From positions 44,293,621 to 44,357,620 of the forward strand of contig JARCOQ010000005.1 of NCBI GenBank assembly GCA_029207755.1: a stretch of 64,000 nucleotides of DNA, read 5' to 3'. The notes under the pieces were generated by a model that was given only the letters and a program-made list of their open reading frames with translations, did no database searches and had not been told where the DNA came from. Source of the stretch: Chamaea fasciata. Its lineage: Eukaryota > Chordata > Aves > Passeriformes > Sylviidae. The position numbers were made by a program, and so were the translations under genes. This document shows, piece by piece, positions 48,901-60,464 of the stretch (its first letter is position 1; every line of letters starts with the position of its first letter).

Positions 48901-51900
48901 TGATGTCTCTGATTCCTTACTTGGCATAGGAAAAAGCTTTGGGGAAATTAGTCCTACCCTAAAAGATTCCCCATTGTACTAATCTTGACTGCACATAAGA
49001 TAAACATTGCAAGACAGTTTCTGTCACAGAAGGCTCTTCCAGGTGCACCTCAGTATGCACACATATTGTTGCATTCACAAAGTATGCAGTCATCTGAAAT
49101 ATACTCTCAGTTCCTGTAGGTGAACCTACCACCTATTTCCATGGGTGCCAAAGGGACATAGTATAAGTGGTAATCATTTCCCTGTTGGTGTCATCAGCGA
49201 GTCATTTTCCTACCTAACACTAACAGGGGTAAGTTTGAAGTCCATAAAGGTGAGGGCTGGGTCTGTCACTTCAGTTGTCTGGCACCAGTTAAAACTATAA
49301 CCTTTAGACTTGAGGCTCTTGTTCTAGTCTTATAATTGCTTTTCAAGATTTGGGCACTGACCCTGCCCTTTTACTCCCCACAGTTGTCCTTTGACTTCAG
49401 GGTAGGGTTTATGTCAGTAATGCCTAGAATAGGAAGCCTTTTACTACACAGATGATTCAGTATGTCTTAGTAACTGGGGTATGTCTAAAATATACCAGCT
49501 TATTTCCAAGTGGTCCTGAATCAAGGTTTTATTTTCATAAACTTCTACTACAAAATCACTCCAAATACAAGGTATCATAGTTTGTTGGATGAGTAGCTAA
49601 CATCTTCTCTGCTCTGAATATTATGAAGGACTGATCCTATAGACAGGGGCTTTTAAATTGGTGTATATCAATGACAGAACCAGGTTACAGTCAAATTAAG
49701 TGAAATTAAAGTGTCTTGGGAAAAAAAATGTTAAATTTAGAAATCAAATTCAATGTGTTGTGCTTTTTCCTCTTATGTAAACGTTTAAAAGAAACCAAAT
49801 TGGACAAGGGCCAATGAAGTACTTTCCCTGTATTTTAGTTATGCAATAGTGTAAGCATGTCATGCCAACATAACACTTCGGTAACTAGAAAGAAGCCTGT
49901 TTTTGACTAAAAATTGGAAATATTTTCAAAAGTCTATTTTTAGCCAGAAGATGCCATTCCAGAAGAATTAGTTTAAGTTCTACGTGATGAAAATGTCTTA
50001 ATTTTCATACTTTGCCATCTATATGATTTAAAGACTTAGTTCTGAGAAATACTGTTATTAGATTTTTGTTGTATGCCTTCACTCCTGTGGATATTATTCT
50101 GTATTTTCCACGTAGTGTCTAAGCATCCAATGAAAGTGTTTGTACAAAGAGATTGCAATGACATTGTCTTGACTTAGTTTTATAAAACAGATTGGATGTT
50201 AACTGTTTTCCTCTTTTTCCAACTCCTGTTTGCCTGCTATGTTCTGTTTCTGAAGCCTATAATCCATCGGGCCAGGTGAAAAAGTGCATTGCTGCAAAGG
50301 CAGATAGTAGTGAGATTCCTGACCTGTGAGCTGTATTTAACAGTCACTTGCAATTATTTCTAGGTGCTGTTGGTAAGCAGTAGCCGATACCCAGATCAGT
50401 GGATTGTACCAGGTGGAGGAATGGAACCAGAAGAAGAGCCAGGGGGAGCAGCTGTGAGAGAGGTGTATGAAGAGGTAACTAAAACAAAACAAAGCAAAAA
50501 ATCCAGCTGATTTTTGCTGATGTTTGTCTTTAGATGGGAACCAAGAAGGAAGAGGGGAACTGCCTCTTCTATCCAGTATTTGACTGAGACCTTTGTGGTT
50601 ATGAAATACAAAGAACTGCAGTTCTCTGTGTAAGAATTGGGGTATAGTGTGGTGGAGTGAACTAATGAACTCAGCTTCTTCACAGCTGTCTTTCATTTCA
50701 TAGCTAAATTTCTGTCTGCCTTTATAGTGGAAGTAGAACTGTGACTTTATGCCAAATGACATGTTATAGAGGTGTAACATTTCTGTGTTTGTGAAGAAAA
50801 TGTCTTGCTTCCAGCTCTTGTAGAACACAGTGAAGGTAAACTAACCATTAACATGTAGCTGCATAAGAACAAGAAATCAACAGACCTTTGAGGACATTCC
50901 AAACTTAAACAGATTAGAAACTGATCTATCTGAGCAGTTGAGAATTCATACATATAAGGCTGCTTATCTATCAAGAAAGCACTATGGTTATAGTCTGCCT
51001 TTCTATCTCTGCCCCTATGACTAGGCAAAACAGAGCTTTAAGTCATGATGAATTCATGCAGTTTCCCTATACTACAATACTTAAAGTTCAAATTCAGGAT
51101 TCTGGGGTTTCACTTGTTTGGTTTTTTTTCCTAGGAAAATTGTCAAAAATATTTAGTGTTTCTTTGATATCTAACAGCCATGTCTAAACCAAAGAAAACT
51201 GCAAGAAAAATCAAAATACCATACTTTTAAATAGAAGGTGTAAGATTTTTCATAAATTGGATGCATTCTGATGAGTGAACTACAGGATTTCTACTAGACT
51301 TAGTTTTCTCATCCCATTTTGCTGTTTTCAAAACACACCAATATTGTTGCTGATTAGTATGTGTAATGATTTTTTTTCTACTAGCTATGCTCTTCGGTGG
51401 TTTATCTTGCACACCCTTAAGACTGGTTCTGTTGTGGTGCTGAGGCTTAGGAACTTGATGTAGATGTGACTTGTACTAAACAGTGCCTGCTGTTCAGTGT
51501 CAAAGTGAGATCATCTGTGAACTGTAATTCAGTGACCCTTCTTCCACTTCACTTGGGAACAGACTATTTCACTACTTGCTGTTCTCAGCAGCCTTCCTGC
51601 AGCAAGGTTCAAGCATGAATAAGCCTCCCTTAATCAAGGGTGTTCCAGACTGTGTTCAGTTTTGCTAGAGGAGCCCATTTTGATCTACACAAGACATGCT
51701 CAGTCACAGGGTACAGTGCATTTGAAAGGAGCAAAGGGTTTGAATTCTAGCCATGGGTCAGCAAAGAGTTAGGTTTTCAAGTAGCTGTAACACCTCTAGG
51801 GAAAGTCTCATCTTCCCACTGTCCGAGTTCATCGGTAGGATTAAAAAGCACAATCCTCTGCTCAGTGTTCTTAGGAACAGTGGTAATTTTAATTGCTGAT

Positions 51901-54900
51901 CTGACTTAAGGTATTGAGCTGACTCAACTGTAGTCATATGTTTGGGGTTTTCTCTTTGGTGGTGAAGAATGGATGATCTTGAAGGGGCTATGTTTTTTAT
52001 GATGTTTTTGAGTACAATATAAAGTTCCAGCCATGTTCAGCTTTGAACTGTGCTTGCAAATGCATGGAGAGTTTTCACAGACATCAGGCTTTTACACTTG
52101 TTCTACTCCCTCAGAATTTCTGGGGTATGATAACTTGTATAGCTGATCAGACTTAGAAGCTCAACATAAAATATTCTTCAGGTACCACCTAAGTCTTATA
52201 TGCTTCCATGAGACTGCCAAGTGTCATTTTTAAAGAAAAAAGAATGGTATTTAGGGGTTTGAGCCATGGAAATTCATACTGACCTTTCTAAAGGTGGATG
52301 TCCTTTCTATTTTTATACTAAGGTCAATGTCACCTGGCAAGCTGGTTACAGTACAGTGAACTGTTAAGAGTTTTGTGAATGAATAAACTTCAAAGAAAGC
52401 ACAGTGGTGCTGGTTTGAAATGCGTTTCTTTGGATTTGGGTCATGCACAAACTAAGCACTAGTTTTCATTAATTTATTATAATGGACAAATTCATAGTGG
52501 GAATTATAATGGCATTCCTTAATGGTAGAAGTGTTGATAGCCCACTGGCTTTAAATATCCTCACTTCAACACCAACAGTAGTGTATTTAGAATCTTTGTT
52601 TTAACAACTCAAAGATCTCTGTAATCAAATGTACATGCATTGCAGTTGTTTCATAGTCTGCCTGTGTACATGACTCCAATTTTTTTTTAATTCTTCAATT
52701 CTGTTCATGTTAGTGATATGAGTTTTTACCTCTGTTGAATATTTAGTGTTTCATTTAAGGTTGTCTGACATTTCCTAGGTTACAGGAAATTGGCAGTTAC
52801 CTTACTATTTAGATACAATAAACTTTTACAAACCTGAAAGTAGAATACCAAAATGAAGTCACAGTATAAAGCAATCCCAGAAAGGTATTGAACCACATCT
52901 AAATGAAAAGCTACTCCATTAATGAATTTGGAGCTTTGTCTTTAATTGCATAGCATGAAAGATGAAAATAGGTTGTCTGCATATGCACTGTTCAAAGAAA
53001 AATGACAAATGAGTGGCAAGACAATTATGCCCAGCCTGGTAAATGGAGATCTTCTGTGAACTGTGAACCGCTCCCATTTCTCGCTCCATCTCACAGAAAA
53101 GAGACTCTTGTTTTGTTTGTCTTAGTAGTGTATTGAAAGGCCTATGAGAAAATATGCAATTTCCCCCAGCCCTGTGTGGATATAGTTTCTGAGAAGAGGG
53201 TGATCCTGAAGATTAATTTGCTGCAACTGTGGAAGTGGCTGTAATATCACCCAAGACTTCTCACAGGAAATAGAGGAATTAGTTCCAATGAGCATCTAAT
53301 ATTTGAGAAAATAATTGGGTGCTACAGACTGGAACTAGTTAGAAACTGCAAAAATAAATTAATAAACACACCCTTAGTTGAAAGATTAAGGCAGATGTGG
53401 TCAAACATTTTGTTTTATAAAAGTATGCAAAAATGGGGCAGGAGTAGTCTTGCCACCATCCCTCCAAGAGTGTAGCCATTAAAATGGCTACAGTACTATC
53501 CCACAGATGCCAGAGTTAAAAATAACTCAAATCTTTCAGATCTTAAGCAACTTTCTGCCCTGCTAGGCTGTTAGCTTAGAAATTGAACTGCAGCATGACT
53601 CTTGCTCCATCTACAGGAAACAGGCGAGTCTGACACTCATCTGAGACGGCAGTACCTCCACAGCTGAAACAGGAATGACCTCCCAGGCTAGACTGATTAT
53701 GGGATGAAGTGGATAGTTTTCTCTCTTGTGGCTGGATTTAGACTAATGCTAAAATATATGCATAAGATTCAGATCTGAGGTCCTCTTTGCGTAGTACTCA
53801 GACTTCCTTAGAGAATTGTTCTGGGGAAGTATAGCACTTAATTCAACTGCATGTCTGTCAGAAGAAAGCTGGGGTTTTTCAGGCTTTTCTCCTAAAGTTT
53901 AGATGGCCTTACACACTTATAGAAGCCTATAGGGTTTTGTTTACTTGGAGAGCTGTATTTTAACAGCCATGGGTACATAAAAGCCAAAGGAAGAAGTATG
54001 TTTTCATGAGAGGCAAAATGGTTCAAAGAATTCAACCGGTGCACTGGATTAGAAGCTTACCATTGGAAAAGGGAGAACTGCTTTTGATGTTCTAGGGATA
54101 AAGCTGAAGTATTTCTTGGTCCTCCAGCACTTTTGAATTCACATTTTGAATTACATTACAAAAAGAACTTGAAGGAAATGTTAGTAAAAGCACTTAAAAA
54201 GATCACTGTCAAATTCAAGGTACTTTTTCAACTATGAAGATTGTTCAGTTGAATATTATTTTCAGGGAAAAAATCACAAGACTTTGAATTACTACCTTTT
54301 CACACTTCTGAGTGTGGAGGTTTTCAAAACACACTGCTGTCTGCAGGCATGATGCTACATTTTGGAAAAATGTATATTTGAGTAGAGAGTAACTGGACAT
54401 CAGTTACAGAAATCACATTTACATAGCAACCTCTGACTGCACCAAAGCTTCACTTCAAGCTTTGGGGAGTTTTTACACTTGTTGTAATGGAGAGCTTCTA
54501 ATAGTTTCAGAATTACTCAGCTAAGTGTATTTGTTTAAACCATTGATTTTCTTGGACGGAGAAAAGAAAAACTGTTAAGTAAATTCCACTTAGGCTAACA
54601 CTGATAAATTCATATTGTGACTATAGGATACCAATAAGTTGACAAAACTTCTCTATGAAAGCCATTCAGTATCAGTAAACCTAGCTGGTCGTGGTGGTTT
54701 TGCCATGTGTTGAATGTTAGGTAGTTGTCAGACTCCCACTTGAAGGGATACTGTAACGCTGAGGAAATTAGGACTGATCAGTAAACTATAAACATTTCTT
54801 CAGGATGCTGCTTTTTGCAAGTAAGTGCTTTTTCGTTACCCAGTATAAAGCATAAGCAATCTTTAGTGAGTGCCTGTTGTGGCATAGCTTACTCTTCCAG

Positions 54901-57900
54901 CCCAAAATAAGGGCCTGTCACTTTCCTAATTAATGTGCTGCTTAATCACTTAGCTCTCAAGTCCAGTTGTTTATTTTGGCTTTATGAGCTCTAACAGATA
55001 TCTCAGCCATCACAGCAGTTTGTATGTAGTATACTACTGTATGTAGTTTTGCATTAACTTTTGCTCTAGCTCTTGCTTGAGATAAGCAAAATGCCTTGAT
55101 GATTTTGCATGGGCTGTGATCAGGCTTCCTTCATCAAAATGGCTTAATAAATAACACCAGCCATCTGCTGTCTTTAAAAAGACAGTCACAGAAAATATTT
55201 ATTTGTAAGACTTTGATTAGACTTATTGTTAAAGCCTGCCCAGTTATTTGTCAGAGTTACTCATTAAAATGTAATGAAGATCCATATGGTCCTTTATATA
55301 AGGACATAAGACATCAATAACTGTCTTTGGCTAAGGCTGGAAGCAAAGTCTGAAAATTAGAAAATGTCATCTTAGCACTAAGAAGCCTGATTTTAAATAT
55401 TGGTTATACAACTAGACAAAAACAATCTAAATCTGACTTTGTCTGCCAGTAGGCAACTTACGCCTTTATGTATCAGTCATATGGACTGAGTTTTGTTTAG
55501 AAATAATGGTTGATTGTAAGTCATGTCCCTTGGAAGAGGCATCATATATTACTTTCGGAAAAGCAAACCTTAGAGTCTTAGTAGAAAGTAATAGTCACCT
55601 TCTCTGAACTGATAAAAATCACAAAGCTGGGCTGATACAGGAATTATTTTAAATTAGTGGAGTAAAACTCTGAATTGAAAGCCTTTTATAATCGTAATAG
55701 CTAGAAAAAGAGTTCAAAACTGCAGAGAATGAGGGATATAAATCTGGGGTTTATATTACATGCCAAAAGCTACTTTGATATGAAAACCAGCACACATGAA
55801 GTCATTATGCTGCAAGACCCATGTAATAACCTACACTTTAATTTATTATTGTATTTTGAAAACTTGTATTTAAATTTCTGTGTAAAATAGCACTGGCGTT
55901 TCCATGATTGCTTCTTTAGATTATTTCTAATACTATTTGAAATTCTCTTGCCAATTCTGCTTTCCCAGGTTATTTCAGTATTGGGTATGATTTATCTATT
56001 TAATAAAGTAAAGTACACTAAAAATGTGGTAATACAGTATTTTAGTCTGGATGGAAACCTTGAAAGATTTATAGATTCTTTGATCCACTCATTAGGCCAA
56101 GCCTTTGTACTCTAATACTCATAAAGAGTCTAAAACCAGAATCTCCAAAATTGGTGCAGCACTGTCTCATTAAAACTGAAGTTAAAACTCTTCCTTAAAT
56201 AACCCTAAAAAGGAGGAGTATGCTAATGTAGGATGATGGTACAGCTACTTTGTTTTTTTAAAATTAATACCAAATGCTAACACTTTTTCCTGTTTGTTTT
56301 CTAGGCTGGAGTAAAGGGAAAGCTAGGCAGACTACTTGGGATATTTGAGGTGAGCTATTTCCTTTAAGTTGTAAGAGCAATGGTTTGTTTGTGAGAACTG
56401 CTAAGCTGCTACATCAGACTTAAGTTCCTAAGTATTATTTACCTATAATTTTGCAGTGTTATTGGATCTGCTACATTAGACGGGTCTTTAGGTGTTATGT
56501 GATGTGTGAAGATTTGAATAGGAAGGGTTCAAAGTACCAGTTTCACAGAATCACAGAATATCGTCAGTTGGAAGGGACCCACCAAGATCATCATGTCCAA
56601 CTTTTAAGTGAATGTCTTCTACAGGGATCAAACCCATCACCATGGTGTTATCCAGCACCAGGTTCTTACCAGCTGAGCTAAACTCAGGTCATTTTGGACC
56701 TTTACTGGAAAGATTAAATTAGTACTTGGACAATACCTAGAAGTTAAAAAAAAAATCCCTAAACCCCAAACCATTCATAGAGTTAGGATTTCTGAAACAT
56801 TACACCAGCCTTTTTTGAGGCACTCTTTTGACTTTTCCTTCCTGGTTAGATTTTGCTGAAATAATTTGTCAACTCTCACATATTTAAATTAATGAGTCTG
56901 GATATGAATTCTCATTATGGCTTTGATTCACTAAAAAAAGGCCAAGGCTTTGGCTAACAGATAAATCAAACCTTTAGCAAACTATGTAGTTCAAAACATC
57001 TATTTGATAGTATAAACGTCAGACTCTGAACTACCAGCAGCGCAAGGACACACGCTAGCTAGAACTCTGTTTTAGTGTTGGTGTTGCCCACTTCTGCTCA
57101 GGTTCCAGACAGGAGCAGACTGTAGTTTTAATACTCTTAAGCTCCTAATACATCCAGTGTTACTAAGTTGTGCTGTATATTAAGTGGAAGTCCCTTAGTC
57201 TCAGTTAGGTACAGATCTTCACCCAGCTTTTATAAGCAGCAGATTCCTGACAGGGATTTCCTATGTGAAATGTTACTTAGTCATGTGTCTCATTGTGTGA
57301 AGCATGGAAGCCATGACACAATTAATTAGTGAAGCTCCTGAAGCTCCTGAAGCTTTGTAGTTGGTACTACTCACATTTTTCTTACATTTTTTTGGGTGAG
57401 TTGAACTGGATGGTGCTACACATTAAAAACTTGGCTGTGTTTTAACTCTGCTGGTCAGTCTACAAAAGTATTCTCCATTTCCCAGCTCAGACCAAAAAAA
57501 CCCAGGATACCTATCATTTTGTTGGCTTAAGACAGGGGCTGTAAAGCATGATGGTTCACTGGTAATTGTGGTATATGTTCTTTCAAAGCCATTTACACCA
57601 GCTAGACCAGAAGAGAGGAAAAAGTGGTATTGTGTCACTTTTCTAGGTTACTTCTAACTTAAATCAAGACCCTACTTTAGTTTCTCAACAGGCCCCCACA
57701 AACTGTTGTTAATATCATTGAGGAGGCCACACCTCGTGACCTGGGGATGGAACTAAGAGAAGATGGAAATAAGTGCTGCTGCTGAGTCCTCTTGCTCTAG
57801 AACTGCAGCCAGAAAGGATATGTGTTATAAATATATGTATCCTATTTAATGGTATACTGACAAGTCCTGGAGAATTTTTATTTCCTAGTAAAGCACAACA

Positions 57901-60199
57901 GTTCAAAACTATATTAAGCTTGTAGTGAAACTAAGTAGGAAAGGTTATTGGCACAAGGATAAAGCCATCTGTTAGGGGAGCTAGGCCATACATAACATCT
58001 CTTGGTTCTTAATATAGTTGTAATTGTAGATGGTCCTGGTTTTATTAGGAGTGAGTTCTTCTCCAAGGGGACGGAGGGTCTGATTGGTCGGGTAGCACCT
58101 CAAACAATGCCACTAGCCTGCTTTGGAGTAGCAGGGAGTAATGTCTATGCCAACCTCACGTGGACTGGCTGCAGCACGGTGGCCTTACCCTGAGCAGATA
58201 CCTCTGTCAGACTCTGTGTTTGCCCTGCCTTGTGCAGAACATGTGCCTTCTTAACAGGTGGCGAGTGCTGCCAAACCTGCTGGATGAGCAGATGGCAATT
58301 ATTTTTGCATTTGTCATGATTGCAAGCATAGGCTATTTAATTTGCTTCACTCAGAGTGAAACTTCACAGCCAGCACTGTGTAGATGACATGGCCACATGA
58401 CGTAGTGGTTCCATCTTGCGAAGTGTTTGGGTTTTTTTAAATGACCTTTCATCCAGGAAATGCGTTGTGGAAACAGTTTTAGCAAATGTGCTGTACTGTG
58501 GTAATTTACAACATATATAAAAGATAAGTACTAATACTTACCTAGGGCAATACTAGTGGACAACTGCTAGTGTTTAGCTGAGTGACCAAGAGCACACTTT
58601 GGTCAGAACTTCACAATCTTCAAAATTGTTTGCATTGTCTTTGGTTTTGTCCAGTTTTTTTAGTCTAGTAAAGGAGAATAGCTGTTTCAAATAAAACTTC
58701 TGGTTTTCCATCATTTTGGGTCTCATCAGTACAGATGTTTGTTTAGTGAAAATAAAAGCCAGGCTTGCTGGCAACGATCCCTTAGAGGTAAGTAATTTCT
58801 ATTCTTGTAGTTGTGGTAAGTCTGTAAGTTATTTAGAAGAGAATTTAAACTTGTACTTCTAATATTCAAGCAGAACCAGGATCGGAAGCATAGGACGTAC
58901 GTTTATGTTCTTACTGTGACGGAAATACTGGAAGACTGGGAGGATTCAGTTAATATAGGTAAATTAATTCTCTGTCCTTATGTGCTACACTTAAAAATGT
59001 TTTAATCAAACTCTTCATTTTTCTGAAGTAATTTGCGTAATTCAGGGGGAATACTAATTCTGTTCTAGAAAAAGTCAAGGAATGCTGTTCTTGCGCACTT
59101 TAATACACACATAACTAGGGCTGCTTCCAAAATAGTGTTACTCTTACTCATAGAATACCCTAATGATTATAACATTATGACAGAATAAACATTGTAATTT
59201 TTTAAAGGCCAGATACTATACTGCCAAATTGTTTTTTCCATAAAAATGTTTTACTCTCTGACATTCTAAGGTATTTTTGGAGGTGTCCTTGATCTTAAAC
59301 AAGTGGTTTATATATGTTCAAGCACAGTACTTGTAATGCTGTAAAAACAAATGAAAAAGAGAATTTAATTCCATTTTTAATAATACTACAATTGACCTTG
59401 TCTATATGTATTTTCAGAGACTTTGAATTTTAAAGGACTGACTTGTATAAAAGTAAGATGGTCTTAAGCTGATCTTAGTAAAGTCTTGAAACTCGTACAA
59501 ACATGTCTCATGCAAGGTATACTATTTTTTAAAACTTACGGCTAACCTGAGTAACTCCATATATGGATGCAAATGGAGATTTTGAGTATGGAACATGGCT
59601 TTTGAAGTCAAACCAAGCCATTCCTCATGCATGCATGTTCAGTCTAAAGACTGGTTTTCTGCTAGGCATGACAATGTAGGATGGCAGTATCAAGTCATTT
59701 AAATAACATCACATTTCCTCTAATGACCAGATGTGGCTTGTGGAGCATACAAAGTCATAGGAGTTTCTGTCCAGTATCTGCTTCAAGGGAGTTATCTCTA
59801 AGGCTTTATTATGAATTGCATTTTAATAAGCTTGAGTGAATCTCTTGTGTTGATCTTTCATGGTCTTTTCATTCACTCGTTTGCCTGACAACTTCAACTT
59901 CCAAAGAACTGAGAAAAAGTGAATAATTAGATAGCAACCAGTAGTGCTGTTAAAATTTTATAACTCTGTTCTTTCTTGTGGACTGTACTCATTCAGGAAG
60001 GAAAAGAGAATGGTTCAAAGTAGAAGATGCAATCAAGGTCCTTCAGTGTCACAAGCCTGTTCATGCAGAATACTTGGAAAAACTGAAACTGAGCTGTTCA
60101 CCCACTAATGGAAACTCTGTAGTTCCCCCTCTTCCAGATAATAGCTCCTTATATGTCACTTCTGCACAGACTTCTGGGTTGCCCTCTACTGTGAGATAA
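36813..60199 (+). CDS. NUDT4: NUDT4 (DIPP2), five-exon Nudix hydrolase gene, coding span
   Basis: Joining 36813-36911, 50364-50474, 56305-56349, 58871-58958 and 59997-60199 gives 546 nt: 181 codons plus TAA. All introns are GT-AG; phases are 0, 0, 0 and 1. The protein begins MMKFKPNQTRTYDREG and ends TSGLPSTVR, which I recognise as the vertebrate DIPP2 pattern. The Nudix box (GX5EX7REUXEEXGU) is complete: G51, E57, R65, E66, V67, E69, E70, G72, V73. The glutamates at 66, 69 and 70 are the usual Mg2+-binding and catalytic positions. Known family role: removal of the beta-phosphate from diphosphoinositol polyphosphates (InsP7, InsP8), cleavage of diadenosine polyphosphates such as Ap6A, and mRNA cap hydrolysis in vitro; mainly cytosolic. 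No signal peptide or membrane segment is seen. The length fits the family (180 or 181 residues). The paralogue NUDT3 is the main alternative, but the MMKFKPNQTRTYDREG start and the C-terminal tail favour NUDT4. Confidence 0.96.
36957..36976 (+). repeat. GGCCC pentamer repeat just inside intron 1
   Basis: Four CCC runs at a five-base period, 46 bases past the exon 1 donor. On the minus strand this reads as four GGG runs with two-base CC loops, which fits the usual G-quadruplex pattern. Confidence 0.85.
42476..42597 (+). repeat. CR1 LINE, 3' tail fragment in NUDT4 intron 1
   Basis: Reads CCAGGTTGGATGAGCAGTCTGGTCTAGTGGAAGGTGT, then GGAACTACCAGATGATCTTTAAAGGTCCCTTCCACCCCAAACC, in short stretches, ending CATTCTATGAATCTATGAT. 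This is the standard CR1 3' end, 5'-truncated and less decayed than the copies near 9 and 15 kb, so probably younger. Confidence 0.92.
50364..50474 (+). CDS. NUDT4: NUDT4 coding exon 2 (residues 34-70)
   Basis: Acceptor ATTTCTAG|GTG, donor GAAGAG|GTAACT, 37 whole codons. It encodes VLLVSSSRYPDQWIVPGGG and most of the Nudix box, including G51, E57, R65, E66, E69 and E70. The P49-G50-G51-G52 turn precedes the catalytic helix. Phase 0 at both ends. Confidence 0.96.
50475..56304 (+). other. NUDT4: NUDT4 intron 2 (5.83 kb)
   Basis: GT-AG intron of phase 0 that separates E70 from A71 inside the Nudix box. It is ordinary AT-rich sequence. I see no recognisable repeat family, RNA gene or extra exon in it. 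Confidence 0.85.
56305..56349 (+). CDS. NUDT4: NUDT4 coding exon 3 (residues 71-85)
   Basis: A 45-nt exon between TGTTTTCTAG and GTGAGC, encoding AGVKGKLGRLLGIFE. It supplies the last residues of the Nudix box (A71, G72, V73) and the strand after it. Phase 0 at both ends, so skipping would keep frame but break the Nudix box. Confidence 0.95.
56350..58870 (+). other. NUDT4: NUDT4 intron 3 (2.52 kb)
   Basis: GT-AG intron of phase 0. It holds a minus-strand tRNA-Ile/CR1 SINE about 200 bases past the donor and a nine-base triplication (GAAGCTCCT) at 57331-57357. A somewhat more GC-rich patch at 58040-58300 has no clear splice borders. The intron ends in the tandem CAAGCAG acceptor. Confidence 0.85.
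56543..56690 (-). repeat. tRNA-Ile-headed, CR1-tailed SINE (TguSINE1 type)
   Basis: Read on the minus strand, it begins TTAGCTCAGCTGGTAAGA, continues CCTGGTGCTGGATAACACC, then GGGTTTGATCCCTGTAG. This tracks tRNA-Ile(AAT) closely from the A box (56670-56681) to the B box (56625-56636). The 3' part reads GATGATCTTGGTGGGTCCC, then TTCCAAC, and ends ATTCTGTGATTCTGTGAAAC, a CR1 tail with octamer repeats. A tRNA-Ile head joined to a CR1 tail is the design of the SINE described from passerines. It is not a working tRNA: the acceptor stem and anticodon are lost. Confidence 0.85.
58871..58958 (+). CDS. NUDT4: NUDT4 coding exon 4 (residues 86-114 plus one base)
   Basis: Encodes QNQDRKHRTYVYVLTVTE, then ILEDWEDSVNI, and ends with the first base of the Gly115 codon before GTAAAT. 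The acceptor reads CAAG|CAG|AAC. Use of the first AG gives an 88-nt exon that includes Gln86; use of the second gives 85 nt without it. The HRTYVYVLTVTE strand is a conserved core strand of DIPP proteins. Confidence 0.95.
58959..59996 (+). other. NUDT4: NUDT4 intron 4 (1.04 kb)
   Basis: GT-AG intron of phase 1 that splits the Gly115 codon after its first base. AT-rich; I see nothing else in it. Confidence 0.85.
59997..60199 (+). CDS. NUDT4: NUDT4 coding exon 5 (Gly115 to residue 181 and stop)
   Basis: Acceptor ACTCATTCAG|GA, phase 1. It encodes GRKREWFKVEDAIKVLQ, then CHKPVHAEYLEKLKL, and a Ser/Pro/Asn-rich tail that ends TSGLPSTVR before TAA at 60197-60199. The KREWF and HKPVH segments are conserved in DIPP enzymes. 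The tail looks disordered and is the least conserved part of the family. Confidence 0.95.
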
Positions 60200-60458
60200 A
60201 CATTTGGATTACCTTTTCATTCGTGTCATCACAACAGGAGACATCTGTGATCACATGTAGGCATCTGTATAACTGTCAGTTCTAAGTGAAATATGTGAAT
60301 GTGTCATAATGTCGAATTTATTTGAACATGTTTTTCTTTTAACAATGTAAAGTAGTATTTCAGCAAACCAAAGCCATATAGGGTTTTTTTTAAAATGCCT
60401 TAATAGGCCATTAAAAAAAACTTGACTATATAAATTTATAAATTTTCATATCTCCTTA

Positions 60459-60464
60459 AATAAA
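60459..60464 (+). terminator. NUDT4: Proximal poly(A) signal AATAAA
   Basis: AATAAA 260 bases after the NUDT4 stop codon, followed within 20 bases by GTGGTGTT, a fitting GU-rich downstream element. It could give a short-3'-UTR mRNA. Confidence 0.45.

Larger units (their letters stand above)
36912..50363 (+). other. NUDT4: NUDT4 intron 1 (13.45 kb)
   Basis: GT-AG intron of phase 0. The first 500 bases are the tail of the CpG island, including a GGCCC-type pentamer repeat. The rest is AT-rich and holds a CR1 3' tail near 42.5 kb, a T16 run at 39223-39238, a 16-bp tandem duplication at 38814-38845 and a short AT/TA microsatellite near 43433-43470. Open frames of about 130-157 codons near 38.4-38.9 and 39.7-40.1 kb look like chance. 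I recognise no second gene. Confidence 0.85.

Noticed and set aside
50337..50828. 163-codon open frame antisense to NUDT4 exon 2
   Set aside because: Part of it is the shadow of a real exon on the other strand; the remainder reads into intron sequence and looks random.
56625..56690. A tRNA-Ile gene on the minus strand
   Set aside because: The A and B boxes are clear, but the acceptor stem is not paired, the anticodon is changed and a CR1 tail follows. It is the head of a SINE.
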